Shown here: positions 23,967 through 32,120 of the stretch, piece after piece
Position numbering within the stretch: position 1 is the stretch's first letter
Layout: every line of letters starts with the position of its first letter
Source of the DNA: DASUBV01 sp035532295
GTDB lineage: Bacteria; Actinomycetota; Actinomycetes; Streptosporangiales; Streptosporangiaceae
Length of the DNA: 64,000 bases
NCBI GenBank assembly: GCA_035532295.1
Contig: DATKRH010000011.1
Span: forward strand, 1 to 64,000
Direction: 5' to 3'
Made by a program: the position numbers and the translations under genes
The notes under the pieces: generated by a model
What the model saw: only the letters and a program-made list of their open reading frames with translations
Database searches by the model: none
Told to the model about the DNA's origin: nothing

Positions 23967-24871
23967 CTCGGCTGCCCCGATCCCGCGGTGGTTCCTGGCG
24001 TCAGCTGGGCCGGGGCAGGCGGCGGAGCGGATGTCGCCGCGGCCGCGGCGTCCAGGAAACGGCCGGCGGTCGGCAGCGAGCCCAGCCGGTGCAGCCAGAT
24101 CAGTCCGCCGGCGTACAGGAGGGTCACCAGGGCCAGCACGACCTGGCCGGTCATCGTTCCGAACGGAGCCGAGTAAGAGCGATTTACGACGGCGAAGACG
24201 CTGAACCCGGCAATGAATACCGTGATCCACCGCACCGTGGTCCGGTGCTCCGCTCGGGCCGCGTCGATCTCGCGACGTCCCGCCACGTCTCTGCCCAGCA
24301 GCTCGGCGAGGGTGACGAGCACGTCGCGGGCCGCTCCGCCGCGGCGACCCGTGGCGATAATCAGCGCAGCCGCGATCCGGTCGCCGGCCGGATCGTCGAT
24401 CTCGGCCGCGAATGCCCGCAGCGCGGCCTCGGTATCAATGCGCAAGGCCAGCCGGGCCGCGAGCGCGCGTACCGGCCCGGCCACCGCGGGTGGCGCGGAG
24501 GTCGCGCTGGCCCCGAGCGCGTCCTCCAGGCCGCGGCTGGCCATCACCATGTCAGCCAGCCGGCGGATCCACTGCTCGAGGCCTTCGAGCATCGCGGTGC
24601 GCTTATGCTGCCCGTCGTTCATGCTCAGCTTCGGCAGGAAGACGACCGCCGCGGCGGCGGCGAGGGCCGCTACCGGCCAGCGGGTCAGGAGGTAGACGAC
24701 CAGGGCCGCGAGCACCGCGAGCAGCGCCCGGCGGCGCCCGGCGCTCGACAGCGACAGGCCCCCCCGCGCAGGGGGCTTCCCCGGGTCGGCGACCCGGCCG
24801 ATGAGGCCCCAGACGCCGAGCACCATGCCGCCCGTCAGCGCCGCCCCCGCCAGCGCCGCCAGCAGGATCAT
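23963..24871 (-). CDS. tadB: TadB-like inner-membrane platform protein
   Basis: 302 residues from the ATG at 24871, which overlaps the tadA stop by four bases. A much longer frame upstream is a shadow of tadA. Helices LLAALAGAALTGGMVLGVWGL and ALLAVLAALVVYLLTRWPVAALAAAAAVVFLP (in part) open the protein. The T2SSF domain has LEGLEQWIRRLADMV and GRRGGAARDVLVTLAELLG, and two closing helices follow. TadB is the second platform subunit of the Flp pilus motor. Order tadA-tadB-tadC is conserved. Confidence 0.9.
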   Translation of the reverse strand: MILLAALAGAALTGGMVLGVWGLIGRVADPGKPPARGGLSLSSAGRRRALLAVLAALVVYLLTRWPVAALAAAAAVVFLPKLSMNDGQHKRTAMLEGLEQWIRRLADMVMASRGLEDALGASATSAPPAVAGPVRALAARLALRIDTEAALRAFAAEIDDPAGDRIAAALIIATGRRGGAARDVLVTLAELLGRDVAGRREIDAARAEHRTTVRWITVFIAGFSVFAVVNRSYSAPFGTMTGQVVLALVTLLYAGGLIWLHRLGSLPTAGRFLDAAAAATSAPPPAPAQLTPGTTAGSGQPR

Positions 24872-26268
24872 CGCCAGCCTCCCGTCCTGGCGGTGGCCCG
24901 CTGCCGGTCCAGCAGGCCCGGATCGAAACCGCCGCCGACCAGCCGTTCCATGAGTTGGGGAGAGGGCGTATGCGCAGGGACCGCCCGCCCGCCTGGTCCT
25001 TCGGGCAGGAAGAGCCGGTTCACGGCCGGACGCTCGGTGTCGGCCGGCGGCAGGACCTCCAGCACTTCCGACACATAACGGAGGGTGCGCGTGCCGTCGT
25101 AGCGCTTGCGGACGTGCACGATCAGGTCGACCGCCATGCCGACGAGGATGTGGATGGCCCGCTCGGCCAGGGCCAGGCCGCCGCGCAGGCCAAGGATCAG
25201 GATCCGGTCGAAGGCCTCGGACGGGGAGTTGGCGTGCAGCGTGCACATCGAGCCGTCCTGACCCGAGTTCATCGCCTCGAGCATCGGCATGATCTCGCCG
25301 CGCCGGACCTCGCCGACGAGAATCCGCTGCGGATTGTGCCGCAGGGCGTGCGCGATCAGGTCGTGCAGGCTGATGCCGCCGGCACCCTCGGAGTTCGCCT
25401 CCCGCGACTCGAAGGCGATCACGTCCGGGTGCTGCGCGGTGCCGTGCAGGTAGAGCTCGTACTCCGACTCCAGCGTGGCGAGCCGCTCGCCCGGCGGGAT
25501 CTCGCTGGCCAGGGCGCGCAGCATCGTCGTCTTCCCGGCGTTCACGCCGCCGGTGACGATGATGTTGCACCGGGCCTTGACCGCGGCGGCCAGGAACGCG
25601 GCCAGCGTCGAGTCGACGGTGCCGAGCTTGACCAGCCGGCCCAGGCTCGCGTCCAGATGCCCGTGGCGGCGCAGCGACAGGCACGGGCGGGGCGTGACCG
25701 ACATGGTGGCGGTCAGCCGCGCGCCGCCCGTCAGCGCCACGTTCACCAGCGGGGCGGCCGCGGAGAAGTCGCGCGCGGTCTGGCCGCCGCGCGCGGCCCA
25801 GGTGCGGATCATCGCCAGGAACGCCTCGTCATTGGGCGCGACCGGGGGCCCGCTGACCCGCTCCCCGGTCGCGTAGGTGATCCACACCTGATCGCAGCCG
25901 TTGACATCGACGTTCTCAACGTTCGGGTCCCGCAGGTAGCCCGCCAGCGGCCCGAGGCCGTAGCGCTGGTCATAGACGGCCTGGGCGAGCGCCTCGCGCT
26001 CCGGCGGGGACGGCACCAGGGCGCCGGCCCTGACCTGACGTTCGGCCCACGCCCGCACGGCGTCACGAATGATCGCCGCCGCCTCCGGCTCGCCCGCGCC
26101 GTCCTGCAGCCGGTTCGCCACGAACCCGAGGATCTCGGCGACGGCGCCCCGGAACCGCGCGTCGGCCAGTACCGACTGGGCGGCGAACTGCGGCACGGGA
26201 CCGCCCCGGGCCGGTGGCTGGCCGACGGCCGCGGGACCGGTCACGGGCGAGGGGTGAACCTCGGTCAT
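24868..26268 (-). CDS. tadA: TadA/CpaF-type pilus assembly ATPase
   Basis: 466 residues. The N-terminal domain (about 30-230) contains GPLAGYLRDPNVENVDVNGCDQVWI, seen in CpaF-type secretion ATPases. The ATPase core has Walker A GGVNAGKTT at 240-248, the Asp-box-like LATLESEYELYLH, the His box and Walker B-like RILVGEVRRGE, and MCTLHANSP. It powers Flp pilus extension. Its start overlaps the TadZ-like stop by four bases. The usual GxxGxGKT is GVNAGKT here, as in other actinobacterial TadA. Confidence 0.95.
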   Translation of the reverse strand: MTEVHPSPVTGPAAVGQPPARGGPVPQFAAQSVLADARFRGAVAEILGFVANRLQDGAGEPEAAAIIRDAVRAWAERQVRAGALVPSPPEREALAQAVYDQRYGLGPLAGYLRDPNVENVDVNGCDQVWITYATGERVSGPPVAPNDEAFLAMIRTWAARGGQTARDFSAAAPLVNVALTGGARLTATMSVTPRPCLSLRRHGHLDASLGRLVKLGTVDSTLAAFLAAAVKARCNIIVTGGVNAGKTTMLRALASEIPPGERLATLESEYELYLHGTAQHPDVIAFESREANSEGAGGISLHDLIAHALRHNPQRILVGEVRRGEIMPMLEAMNSGQDGSMCTLHANSPSEAFDRILILGLRGGLALAERAIHILVGMAVDLIVHVRKRYDGTRTLRYVSEVLEVLPPADTERPAVNRLFLPEGPGGRAVPAHTPSPQLMERLVGGGFDPGLLDRQRATARTGGWR

Positions 26269-27131
26269 GGGCGACTGCCATTCTGGTCGAGGCCGTACTG
26301 GTCCAGGCCGTACTGGTCCAGGCCGTACTGGTCCAGGCCGGGCTGGCTAGAACCGTACGGGGTGAAGACGGTCTGCTCCCCGTATCCGGGCAGCGGGCCG
26401 GCCGCGGCGGCCGCTTCTCGCATCCCGCGTCCCGCGGCGGCCGCGGCCCGGATCAGCGGCCGGGAGTCCAGGCCACGCCGGCTCCCCTGCCCGTCCGAGA
26501 GCACCGCCGCCGTCTTGCCGTCATCGGGCAGCTGCCCGGCTACCGGGACGCCGAGCGTCTTGGCGATCTCGCGGCCGGACGCCGCGCCCTCGCCCACGAG
26601 CAGGATCACCACCCGGTCCTTGCCGACCAGGTTCGTCAGCATCTCGATGCGCGAGACCGCCCTGCTCACCTGGCGCAGCGTCGGCCGCAGCACCAGGACC
26701 GCCAGGCTGGCCGCCGACAGCACCGGCCGCACGGCGGCGACGGCGTCCAGCCGCCCGCAGTCCGCGAGGACGTCGGCCTGCATGGCCTGCAGCGCGTCCG
26801 CTATCCAGGGCAGCGAGGACTGCAGGGCCGCCGACTGCCGCGGATCGGAGATCCCGGCCAGCAGCAGGCGGTTATGTTCCTCGTCCAGCTCGACCAGCTG
26901 ACGCCAGAGCGTGTCGGCGGGGATCTCTGATCCGGCGCCGGCCTCCAGCGCGAGCGGCAGCAGGCCGGCGCCGGCCGGCAGATGGCCGGCCAGCAGCCCG
27001 GCGAGGACATCCCCGCCGCTCGGATCGCACTCGGCGAGGACTACCTGAGCCGGCCAGCCCAGGGTCAGCGCCAGCGCGGCTGTCGTCACGCCCGGCGCTC
27101 CGCCGGGGGACAGCAGCGCGAAAACGGCCAT
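26265..27131 (-). CDS. TadZ/CpaE-like MinD-type protein
   Basis: 288 residues. It has the MinD/ParA fold: deviant Walker A SPGGAPGVTTAALAL, where the Gly-Lys of active ATPases is Gly-Val, then VVLAECDPSGGDVLAG (switch I) and DRVVILLVGEG. TadZ proteins place the pilus machinery, often at the pole, and many keep an atypical Walker site. The C-terminal tail has four near-copies of a QYGLD unit. The start overlaps the SAF-protein stop by one base (TAATG). Confidence 0.85.
   Translation of the reverse strand: MAVFALLSPGGAPGVTTAALALTLGWPAQVVLAECDPSGGDVLAGLLAGHLPAGAGLLPLALEAGAGSEIPADTLWRQLVELDEEHNRLLLAGISDPRQSAALQSSLPWIADALQAMQADVLADCGRLDAVAAVRPVLSAASLAVLVLRPTLRQVSRAVSRIEMLTNLVGKDRVVILLVGEGAASGREIAKTLGVPVAGQLPDDGKTAAVLSDGQGSRRGLDSRPLIRAAAAAGRGMREAAAAAGPLPGYGEQTVFTPYGSSQPGLDQYGLDQYGLDQYGLDQNGSRP
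26281..26340. repeat. 15-bp tandem repeat, four copies
   Basis: Three exact copies of TACTGGTCCAGGCCG preceded by one variant. On the minus strand they encode a Gly-Leu-Asp-Gln-Tyr repeat at the C-terminus of the TadZ-like protein, so copy-number change alters only tail length. Confidence 0.9.
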
Positions 27132-27853
27132 TACGACCGCCTGCTGGTGACGACCAGGGCGAAGTCGCCGGTGGCCGCTTCCCTGGCCAGGGTCGGACCG
27201 GTGCTCGCCGGGACGAGCAAGTCCACGACCTCCAGGCCGTCCTGGCCCGGGCCCCGGCTCACCGCCAGGACCGTGCCGGCGATCGGCCGGCTCGTGGCCG
27301 GCAGCGCGGCCGAGTTGCTGCTCGACCCTTGCGCGCCGGACGCCGGCACCACCAGCAGGTGGTCGCCGGCGGCCAGGCCGCTGGCCGGCAGCTCGGAGGG
27401 CTTGACGGCGATCGGCACGAGTTCCTGGCCGCTGACCGGCGGCAGCGACGTCGTCAGGTCAGCGGCGGACAGCAGCGAGCCCGGCTGCAGGTCCGTCGTG
27501 GCCACCAGGCCCACGACCTGGCGTTCCTGCCCGGCCGGGATGACCTGGACGCCGGCGCCGACCGTCACGGACGCGGTGCTCAGGTCGGCCGCCGTCACGG
27601 CCGATCCGGCCGGCACGGCCGCGCTGACCAGCAGCACCGGCACCTGGTGGTTGATGTTCTGATACAGGGCCGCCCCGCCGAGGATGCCGGCGCCGATCAG
27701 CGCGACCGCGAGCGCGATCATGCCCGGCCGGCGCTTGCGGGGCAGGGGCTGCAGCTGTCCCATCCGGATTGGCCCGCCGTTGGCCGCGGGCATCGGGTCG
27801 GGCTCGGGGTGGAAGACGGTGCCGAAACCGCCGCCCGGCTGTCCCCCGCTCAC
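27131..27853 (-). CDS. SAF-domain pilus protein (CpaB/RcpC-like)
   Basis: 240 residues. A cytosolic Pro/Gly lead (1-43) and one membrane helix (MIALAVALIGAGILGGAALY) precede an SAF domain: VLLVSAAVPAGSAVTAADLST, VVGLVATTDLQPGSLLSAADL, VKPSELPASGLAAGDHLLVV. This is the first part of CpaB/RcpC, which guides the pilus through the outer layers and in actinobacteria probably through the wall. There is no RcpC C-terminal domain, as usual in this phylum. The start overlaps the secreted-protein stop by four bases. Confidence 0.9.
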   Translation of the reverse strand: MSGGQPGGGFGTVFHPEPDPMPAANGGPIRMGQLQPLPRKRRPGMIALAVALIGAGILGGAALYQNINHQVPVLLVSAAVPAGSAVTAADLSTASVTVGAGVQVIPAGQERQVVGLVATTDLQPGSLLSAADLTTSLPPVSGQELVPIAVKPSELPASGLAAGDHLLVVPASGAQGSSSNSAALPATSRPIAGTVLAVSRGPGQDGLEVVDLLVPASTGPTLAREAATGDFALVVTSRRS

Positions 27854-28719
27854 TGCCCGGTCCCGTTCTGGGTCACCAGGGCCTGGCCTTCGGCCACCCT
27901 GATGGCGAACTGATAGGGCACCGCCAGATCAGCGTTGAGCGTCCCGTTATGGCCATCGGAGCCGTTCCAGGTCACGTCCCAGTGCACCGTGACCGCCGCC
28001 TGGTAGGCGCCGCCCTGCTGGGTGGCCGAGGACTGGGCGTAGGTATACGTGCAGGCGCCGCTCAGGCTGGCCCCGGCGGAGTACCGGATGCCCGGCCCTG
28101 CGCAGCTGGAGCCAGACAGGCCGCCGCCCGGATCGAAGCTGACGAGGCCGGGCCGGGCCGTGATGGCCGCCCACACCGGCCCGGCTGACACATAGACGTG
28201 GATGGCCTGGTAGCCGGCCGGGATCCAGTACCACTCGGGCAGGCCGACCAGGCCGTCGCGGCCCTGCGGCGGCGCCGTGTCGGCCGGCAGCGCCGGGACC
28301 TGGAGCTCGCTCTCGGCCACCTGCAGCAGGTCCTCCGGGGTCACCGCCGGCGTGCCGTTCCGCGACACGAGGGTGATGCCGCCGAACGGGGCGGTCCCCG
28401 GGCAGGTGATGGCCGCCCACTGCTCGCCCGCGGGGGGCTTGCCCAGGCCGAAGTAGGCAATGTTCGCGGGAGACAAGATCGACAGCGTGCAGGTGTACTG
28501 GCCGCCGCCGCCTCCGCCGCCGCCCGAGCCGGGCCCGCCGCCCGAGCCGCTGCCGCTGCCGCAGACCACCACCCAGCTGTCGGGCGGCTGGAAGGTCGTC
28601 ACGCAGCCATTGCCGCCACCCGCCGCCGCGCTCGCGGCGGCGGTCCCCGCGGCCAGGGTCAGCGTCGGGGCGGTCACGACGGCCAGCGCCGCGGCCGCCA
28701 GGAACCTTACGGCGTGCAT
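27850..28719 (-). CDS. Secreted Gly-rich protein of the Tad operon
   Basis: 289 residues from the ATG at 28719, with GGAGG six bases upstream. A Sec signal peptide (HAVRFLAAAALAVVTAPTLTLA) is followed by an Ala/Gly-rich stretch with a Gly-rich run (GSGSGSGGGPGSGGGGGGGG). The main domain (about 100-289) has LPEWYWIPAGYQAIHVYVSAGPVW and TVHWDVTWNGSDG, and six Cys in all, so disulphides are likely. I do not recognise a named family. It is a regular neighbour type in actinobacterial tad loci and may be a surface adhesin or pilus-associated factor. Confidence 0.75.
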   Translation of the reverse strand: MHAVRFLAAAALAVVTAPTLTLAAGTAAASAAAGGGNGCVTTFQPPDSWVVVCGSGSGSGGGPGSGGGGGGGGQYTCTLSILSPANIAYFGLGKPPAGEQWAAITCPGTAPFGGITLVSRNGTPAVTPEDLLQVAESELQVPALPADTAPPQGRDGLVGLPEWYWIPAGYQAIHVYVSAGPVWAAITARPGLVSFDPGGGLSGSSCAGPGIRYSAGASLSGACTYTYAQSSATQQGGAYQAAVTVHWDVTWNGSDGHNGTLNADLAVPYQFAIRVAEGQALVTQNGTGQ

Positions 28720-29327
28720 GGCACCTCCACCGGTTGCATGTTGCTCACGAGCCACCGGCCGCCGGACAGCAGGAGGGTGACGTAATAGTCCTGGTTGGGC
28801 CGGCCGAAGCTGTCGGGCATGACCCGGCCGGTGAGCTGGTCGGTCACGCCGAAGTGGCTCAGGTCCAGGCAGTCGTGCAGGATGGCGCGCCGCCCCGTTA
28901 TCTCGACGCCCTTGACGTGGGTAACGGCGCCGCCGTAGGCCGTGTCATGCGCCGCCCAGACCAGCTTGAGCGTCCCGATGAGCCGCGCGACGCCGGCGGG
29001 CACTGTGTAAGGCGCGAGGATGACCCGCGCCTGGGTGGCGTTCGCCGACGTCATCGCGGCCGCGTACGCCTGCCAGTAAGCCTGGTAGGCCCCGGCGACA
29101 GCCTGCGCCGGAGTCTGCGCCGGGCCAGACAGCGCGGCTGGAGCGGCGGGGGCGGCCGTGGCCGTGGCCGCCTTGGGCGGCAGCGCGACGCTCGGCGCCT
29201 GGCTGCCGCAGGCGGCTGCCGCCAGTGCGACGGCCGTCAGTCCTGCCGCGCCCGCCAATTTCCGGCGGGCTCTCCAGCGCCTAGAGCCTGGAGATAATGT
29301 GAGTCTCCCGGCGTTAAGCAAATACAT
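28707..29327 (-). CDS. Lipoprotein, first gene of the Tad operon
   Basis: 206 residues. Arg-rich lead, then LAGAAGLTAVALAAAACGS, a lipobox with Cys near residue 40. A Pro/Ala linker is followed by a domain (about 75-206) containing GAYQAYWQAYAAAMTSANATQ, ILAPYTVPAG and DYYVTLLLSGGRWLVSNMQP. The shape is that of NTF2-like or Mce-associated-type extracellular domains. It overlaps the next gene by 13 bases. It may anchor or support pilus parts outside the membrane. Function inferred from position only. Confidence 0.78.
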   Translation of the reverse strand: MYLLNAGRLTLSPGSRRWRARRKLAGAAGLTAVALAAAACGSQAPSVALPPKAATATAAPAAPAALSGPAQTPAQAVAGAYQAYWQAYAAAMTSANATQARVILAPYTVPAGVARLIGTLKLVWAAHDTAYGGAVTHVKGVEITGRRAILHDCLDLSHFGVTDQLTGRVMPDSFGRPNQDYYVTLLLSGGRWLVSNMQPVEVPCTP

Positions 29328-29362
29328 GAACTAGCTCGCTCCCGCTGCCCCGCACCTGCGCC

Positions 29363-29498
29363 TGTGACCGTGTGACAGCATTGCGCAACCGCCGCGTGCC
29401 GCACAAGACCGTTTACGGGTAATTTTCAGTGATCATCCTGGTTGGGCCGGTCTCTTTGGCCCCTGGGATGTACGTACCGGCCCTGGCCGGCCTAGCAT
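29363..29498. promoter_or_regulatory. Divergent control region between Tad operon and APC permease
   Basis: Two TGTGAC direct repeats lie at 29363-29368 and 29371-29376, close to the start of the Tad operon on the minus strand. On the plus strand a -10-like TAGCAT at 29493-29498 is six bases before the permease GTG, suggesting a leaderless transcript. An AT-rich TTTACGGGTAATTTTCAGTG patch is at about 29412-29431. Confidence 0.35.
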
Positions 29499-29504
29499 TC
29501 GCTC

Positions 29505-31886
29505 GTGTCCGTGCTCTTCGGGATCGGCAAGCGCCTGCTGGTCGGCAGGCCTGTGCAAAGCGACCGCCTCGGTCATACGCTGCTGCCCAAGAAGATCGCG
29601 CTGCCGGTGTTCGCCAGCGACGCGCTGTCCTCCGTGGCCTACGCCACCGAGGAAATCCTCATCGTGCTGTCGGTCGGCGGCCTGGCGCTCATCGGCGCCA
29701 CGCCGTGGATCGCGCTGGCCGTCGGGCTGCTGATGCTCGTGGTCGTGGCGTCCTACCGGCAGAACGTGCACGCCTACCCGTCGGGCGGCGGGGACTACGA
29801 GGTCGCCACCACCAACCTCGGCTCCCGGGTCGGGATGACGGTGGCCAGCGCGCTGATGGTCGACTACACGCTGACGGTCGCGGTGTCGGTCTCCTCGGGC
29901 GTGGCGAACCTCGCCTCGGCCTTTCCGGCACTGGACAAGCACGTGACGCTCATCGCCGTGCTGGTCGTCGCGGCGATCGCGGTCCTGAACCTCCGCGGCG
30001 TGCGGGAGTCCGGAACCGCCTTCGCCATCCCCACGTACTGCTTCGTCGCCACCGTCACGCTGCTGATCATCTGGGGCATGACCAAGCTGGCCCTGGGTGA
30101 TCACTTGCAAGCGCAGAGTGCGCACTACCACGTCAAGAACGTGCAGGACTTCACCGGCTTCGCGCTCGTTTTCCTGCTGCTGCGCGCGTTCTCCTCCGGC
30201 TGCACGGCGCTGACCGGGGTGGAGGCGATCAGCAACGGGGTCCCGGCGTTCCGCAAGCCCAAGAGCAAGAACGCGGCCACGACGCTGGCCCTGCTGGGCG
30301 GCATCGCGGTGACGATGTTCGCCGGGATCACGGCGCTGGCGCTGGTCGCGCACGTGCACACGGCGGCGCAGCCGAGCGACCTGGCGGGCATCCCCGCCGG
30401 GCACGTGCCGCCCACCGTGATCGCCCAGGTCGGCCAGGCGGTGTTCGGCGCGTCGTCGCCGTTGTTCTACATCCTGCAGCTGTTCACCGCGCTGATCCTG
30501 GTGCTGGCCGCGAACACGGCCTTCAACGGGTTCCCGGTGCTGGCCTCGATCCTGGCCAGGGACGGGTACCTCCCCCGCCAGCTGCGCACCCGCGGCGACC
30601 GGCTGGCCTACAGCAACGGCATCCTGCTGCTGTCCGGGTTCGCCGTCGTGCTGATCATCGCCTTCAACGCGTCCCCGACCCGGCTCATCCAGCTCTACAT
30701 CGTGGGCGTCTTCGTGTCGTTCGTGTGCAGCCAGACCGGGATGATCCGGCACTGGAACCGCAACCTGCGCGGCGTCACCGACACCAAGGTGCGGCGGCGG
30801 ATGATCAAGTCGCGGACCATCAACACGGTCGGCGCCTGCGTCACGGCGGTTGTCCTGGTCATTGTGGTGGTGTCCAAGTTCGCCAGCGGCGCGTGGATCG
30901 CCGTGGCCGCGATGCTCGTGATCTGGATGACCATGCGCGGCATCCAGCGGCACTACCAGAACGTGGCGCTGGAGCTCACGCCCGGCCTGGACGGGCCGAT
31001 GACGCTGCCGTCCAGCAACGTCTCGATCGTGCTGGTGTCCAAGCTGCACCTGCCCACGCTCCGGGCCCTGGCCTACGCCCGGGCCACCAAGCCCGCCCGG
31101 CTCGAGGCCATCACCGTGGACGTGGACGAGGGCGAGACGCTGCGGCTGAAGGAAGAGTGGGAACGCAGCGCCATGCCGCTGCCGCTGACGGTCGTCTCGT
31201 CCCCGTACCGGGATATCACCCAGCCGGTCGTGGCGTACGTCAAGCGGCTGCGGCTGGAGAGCCCGCGCGACATTGTCACGGTCTACATCCCCGAGTACGT
31301 GCTCGGCCACTGGTGGGAGCAGGTCCTGCACAACCAGAGCGCGTTGCGGCTCAAGGCGCGGCTGCTGAACCTGCGCGGCGTGGTGGTGGCCAGCGTGCCC
31401 TACCAGCTCAAGTCGGCGACCGGGGGTATTGCGGAGAGGGTTGATCCGCTGGCCAGGTCCGCGCCGGCGGCGAGCACGGCCGGAGCGGGCCGCGGGCCCG
31501 GCCGGCCGTCGCTCCGGCAGCGGCTGACCGCGGGCCGGGATGCCCTGCAGGCCGCCGAGGTTCAGGCGGAGATGACCGAGATCATCCAGGTCGGCGGGAC
31601 GCCGGCCCTGCCGATCGCGGACAGCCGGCACGGCAAGGTCGTGGACGTCGCCGGCACCCTGCGGGCTGTCACGCTGCGGCCGCGTGGCAACAGCCTGACG
31701 ATGGAGGCCGACCTGTGGGACGGCACCGGCAGCATCAACCTGGTCTGGCTGGGCCGCCGAAACATCCCCGGCATCCAGCCGGGCCGCCGCATCGTCGTGC
31801 ACGGGCGGCTGGCGACCATCAAGGGCGAGGCGACCATGTACAACCCGTCCTATGAGCTGCGCCCGACCGGCGGCGAGCGGGCCTGA
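29505..31886 (+). CDS. APC-superfamily permease fused to an OB-fold domain
   Basis: 793 residues, GTG start. Residues about 25-475 are a 12-helix APC permease, with FASDALSSVAYATEEIL in TM1, YPSGGGDYEVA and a TM6-like LTGVEAISNGVPAF. A soluble region (about 500-640) has a USP-like layout (VSIVLVSKLHLPTLRALAYA, ITVDVDEGETLRL). The last about 120 residues form an OB-fold: VVDVAGTLRAVTLRP, MEADLWDGTGSINLVWLGRR, RRIVVHGRLATIKGEATMYNP. In many actinobacteria that OB-fold protein is a separate small gene near Trk/APC genes. Substrate is not clear, amino acids or K+ both being possible for relatives. Confidence 0.88.
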   Translation: MSVLFGIGKRLLVGRPVQSDRLGHTLLPKKIALPVFASDALSSVAYATEEILIVLSVGGLALIGATPWIALAVGLLMLVVVASYRQNVHAYPSGGGDYEVATTNLGSRVGMTVASALMVDYTLTVAVSVSSGVANLASAFPALDKHVTLIAVLVVAAIAVLNLRGVRESGTAFAIPTYCFVATVTLLIIWGMTKLALGDHLQAQSAHYHVKNVQDFTGFALVFLLLRAFSSGCTALTGVEAISNGVPAFRKPKSKNAATTLALLGGIAVTMFAGITALALVAHVHTAAQPSDLAGIPAGHVPPTVIAQVGQAVFGASSPLFYILQLFTALILVLAANTAFNGFPVLASILARDGYLPRQLRTRGDRLAYSNGILLLSGFAVVLIIAFNASPTRLIQLYIVGVFVSFVCSQTGMIRHWNRNLRGVTDTKVRRRMIKSRTINTVGACVTAVVLVIVVVSKFASGAWIAVAAMLVIWMTMRGIQRHYQNVALELTPGLDGPMTLPSSNVSIVLVSKLHLPTLRALAYARATKPARLEAITVDVDEGETLRLKEEWERSAMPLPLTVVSSPYRDITQPVVAYVKRLRLESPRDIVTVYIPEYVLGHWWEQVLHNQSALRLKARLLNLRGVVVASVPYQLKSATGGIAERVDPLARSAPAASTAGAGRGPGRPSLRQRLTAGRDALQAAEVQAEMTEIIQVGGTPALPIADSRHGKVVDVAGTLRAVTLRPRGNSLTMEADLWDGTGSINLVWLGRRNIPGIQPGRRIVVHGRLATIKGEATMYNPSYELRPTGGERA

Positions 31887-32009
31887 CCCGCAGCCGCGCG
31901 TTAGCGACGTTCTGGTCAGCCATCTTCCGCAAGGCCGCGAGGGCATAATCGCCTGTTCGGCAAAGGCGCCGCAAAGACGCCGCAAAGACTGCCGCAGCAT
32001 TTATCCACT

Positions 32010-32039
32010 TTGACGAGGCTTTAATCCGCTAGCTGTTAC
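32010..32039 (+). promoter_or_regulatory. Sigma70-like promoter of the GT87-type gene
   Basis: TTGACG at 32010-32015 and TGTTAC at 32034-32039 with an 18-base spacer, about 80 bases before the ATG. A-rich GCCGCAAAGAC repeats lie just upstream (about 31965-31990). Confidence 0.4.
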
Positions 32040-32120
32040 CTTGCCGCGCTAGGACAGATTAATCCTGGTCCGGGGCGGTCGGCGGGAACCGGTCAGGGCT
32101 GCGCCCAGGAGGTCGGATTG

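Noticed and set aside
29433..32000. 855-codon minus-strand frame opposite the APC permease
   Set aside because: Composition is Arg/Gln/Gly/His-rich with no domains, and the plus strand encodes a clear permease across the same bases.
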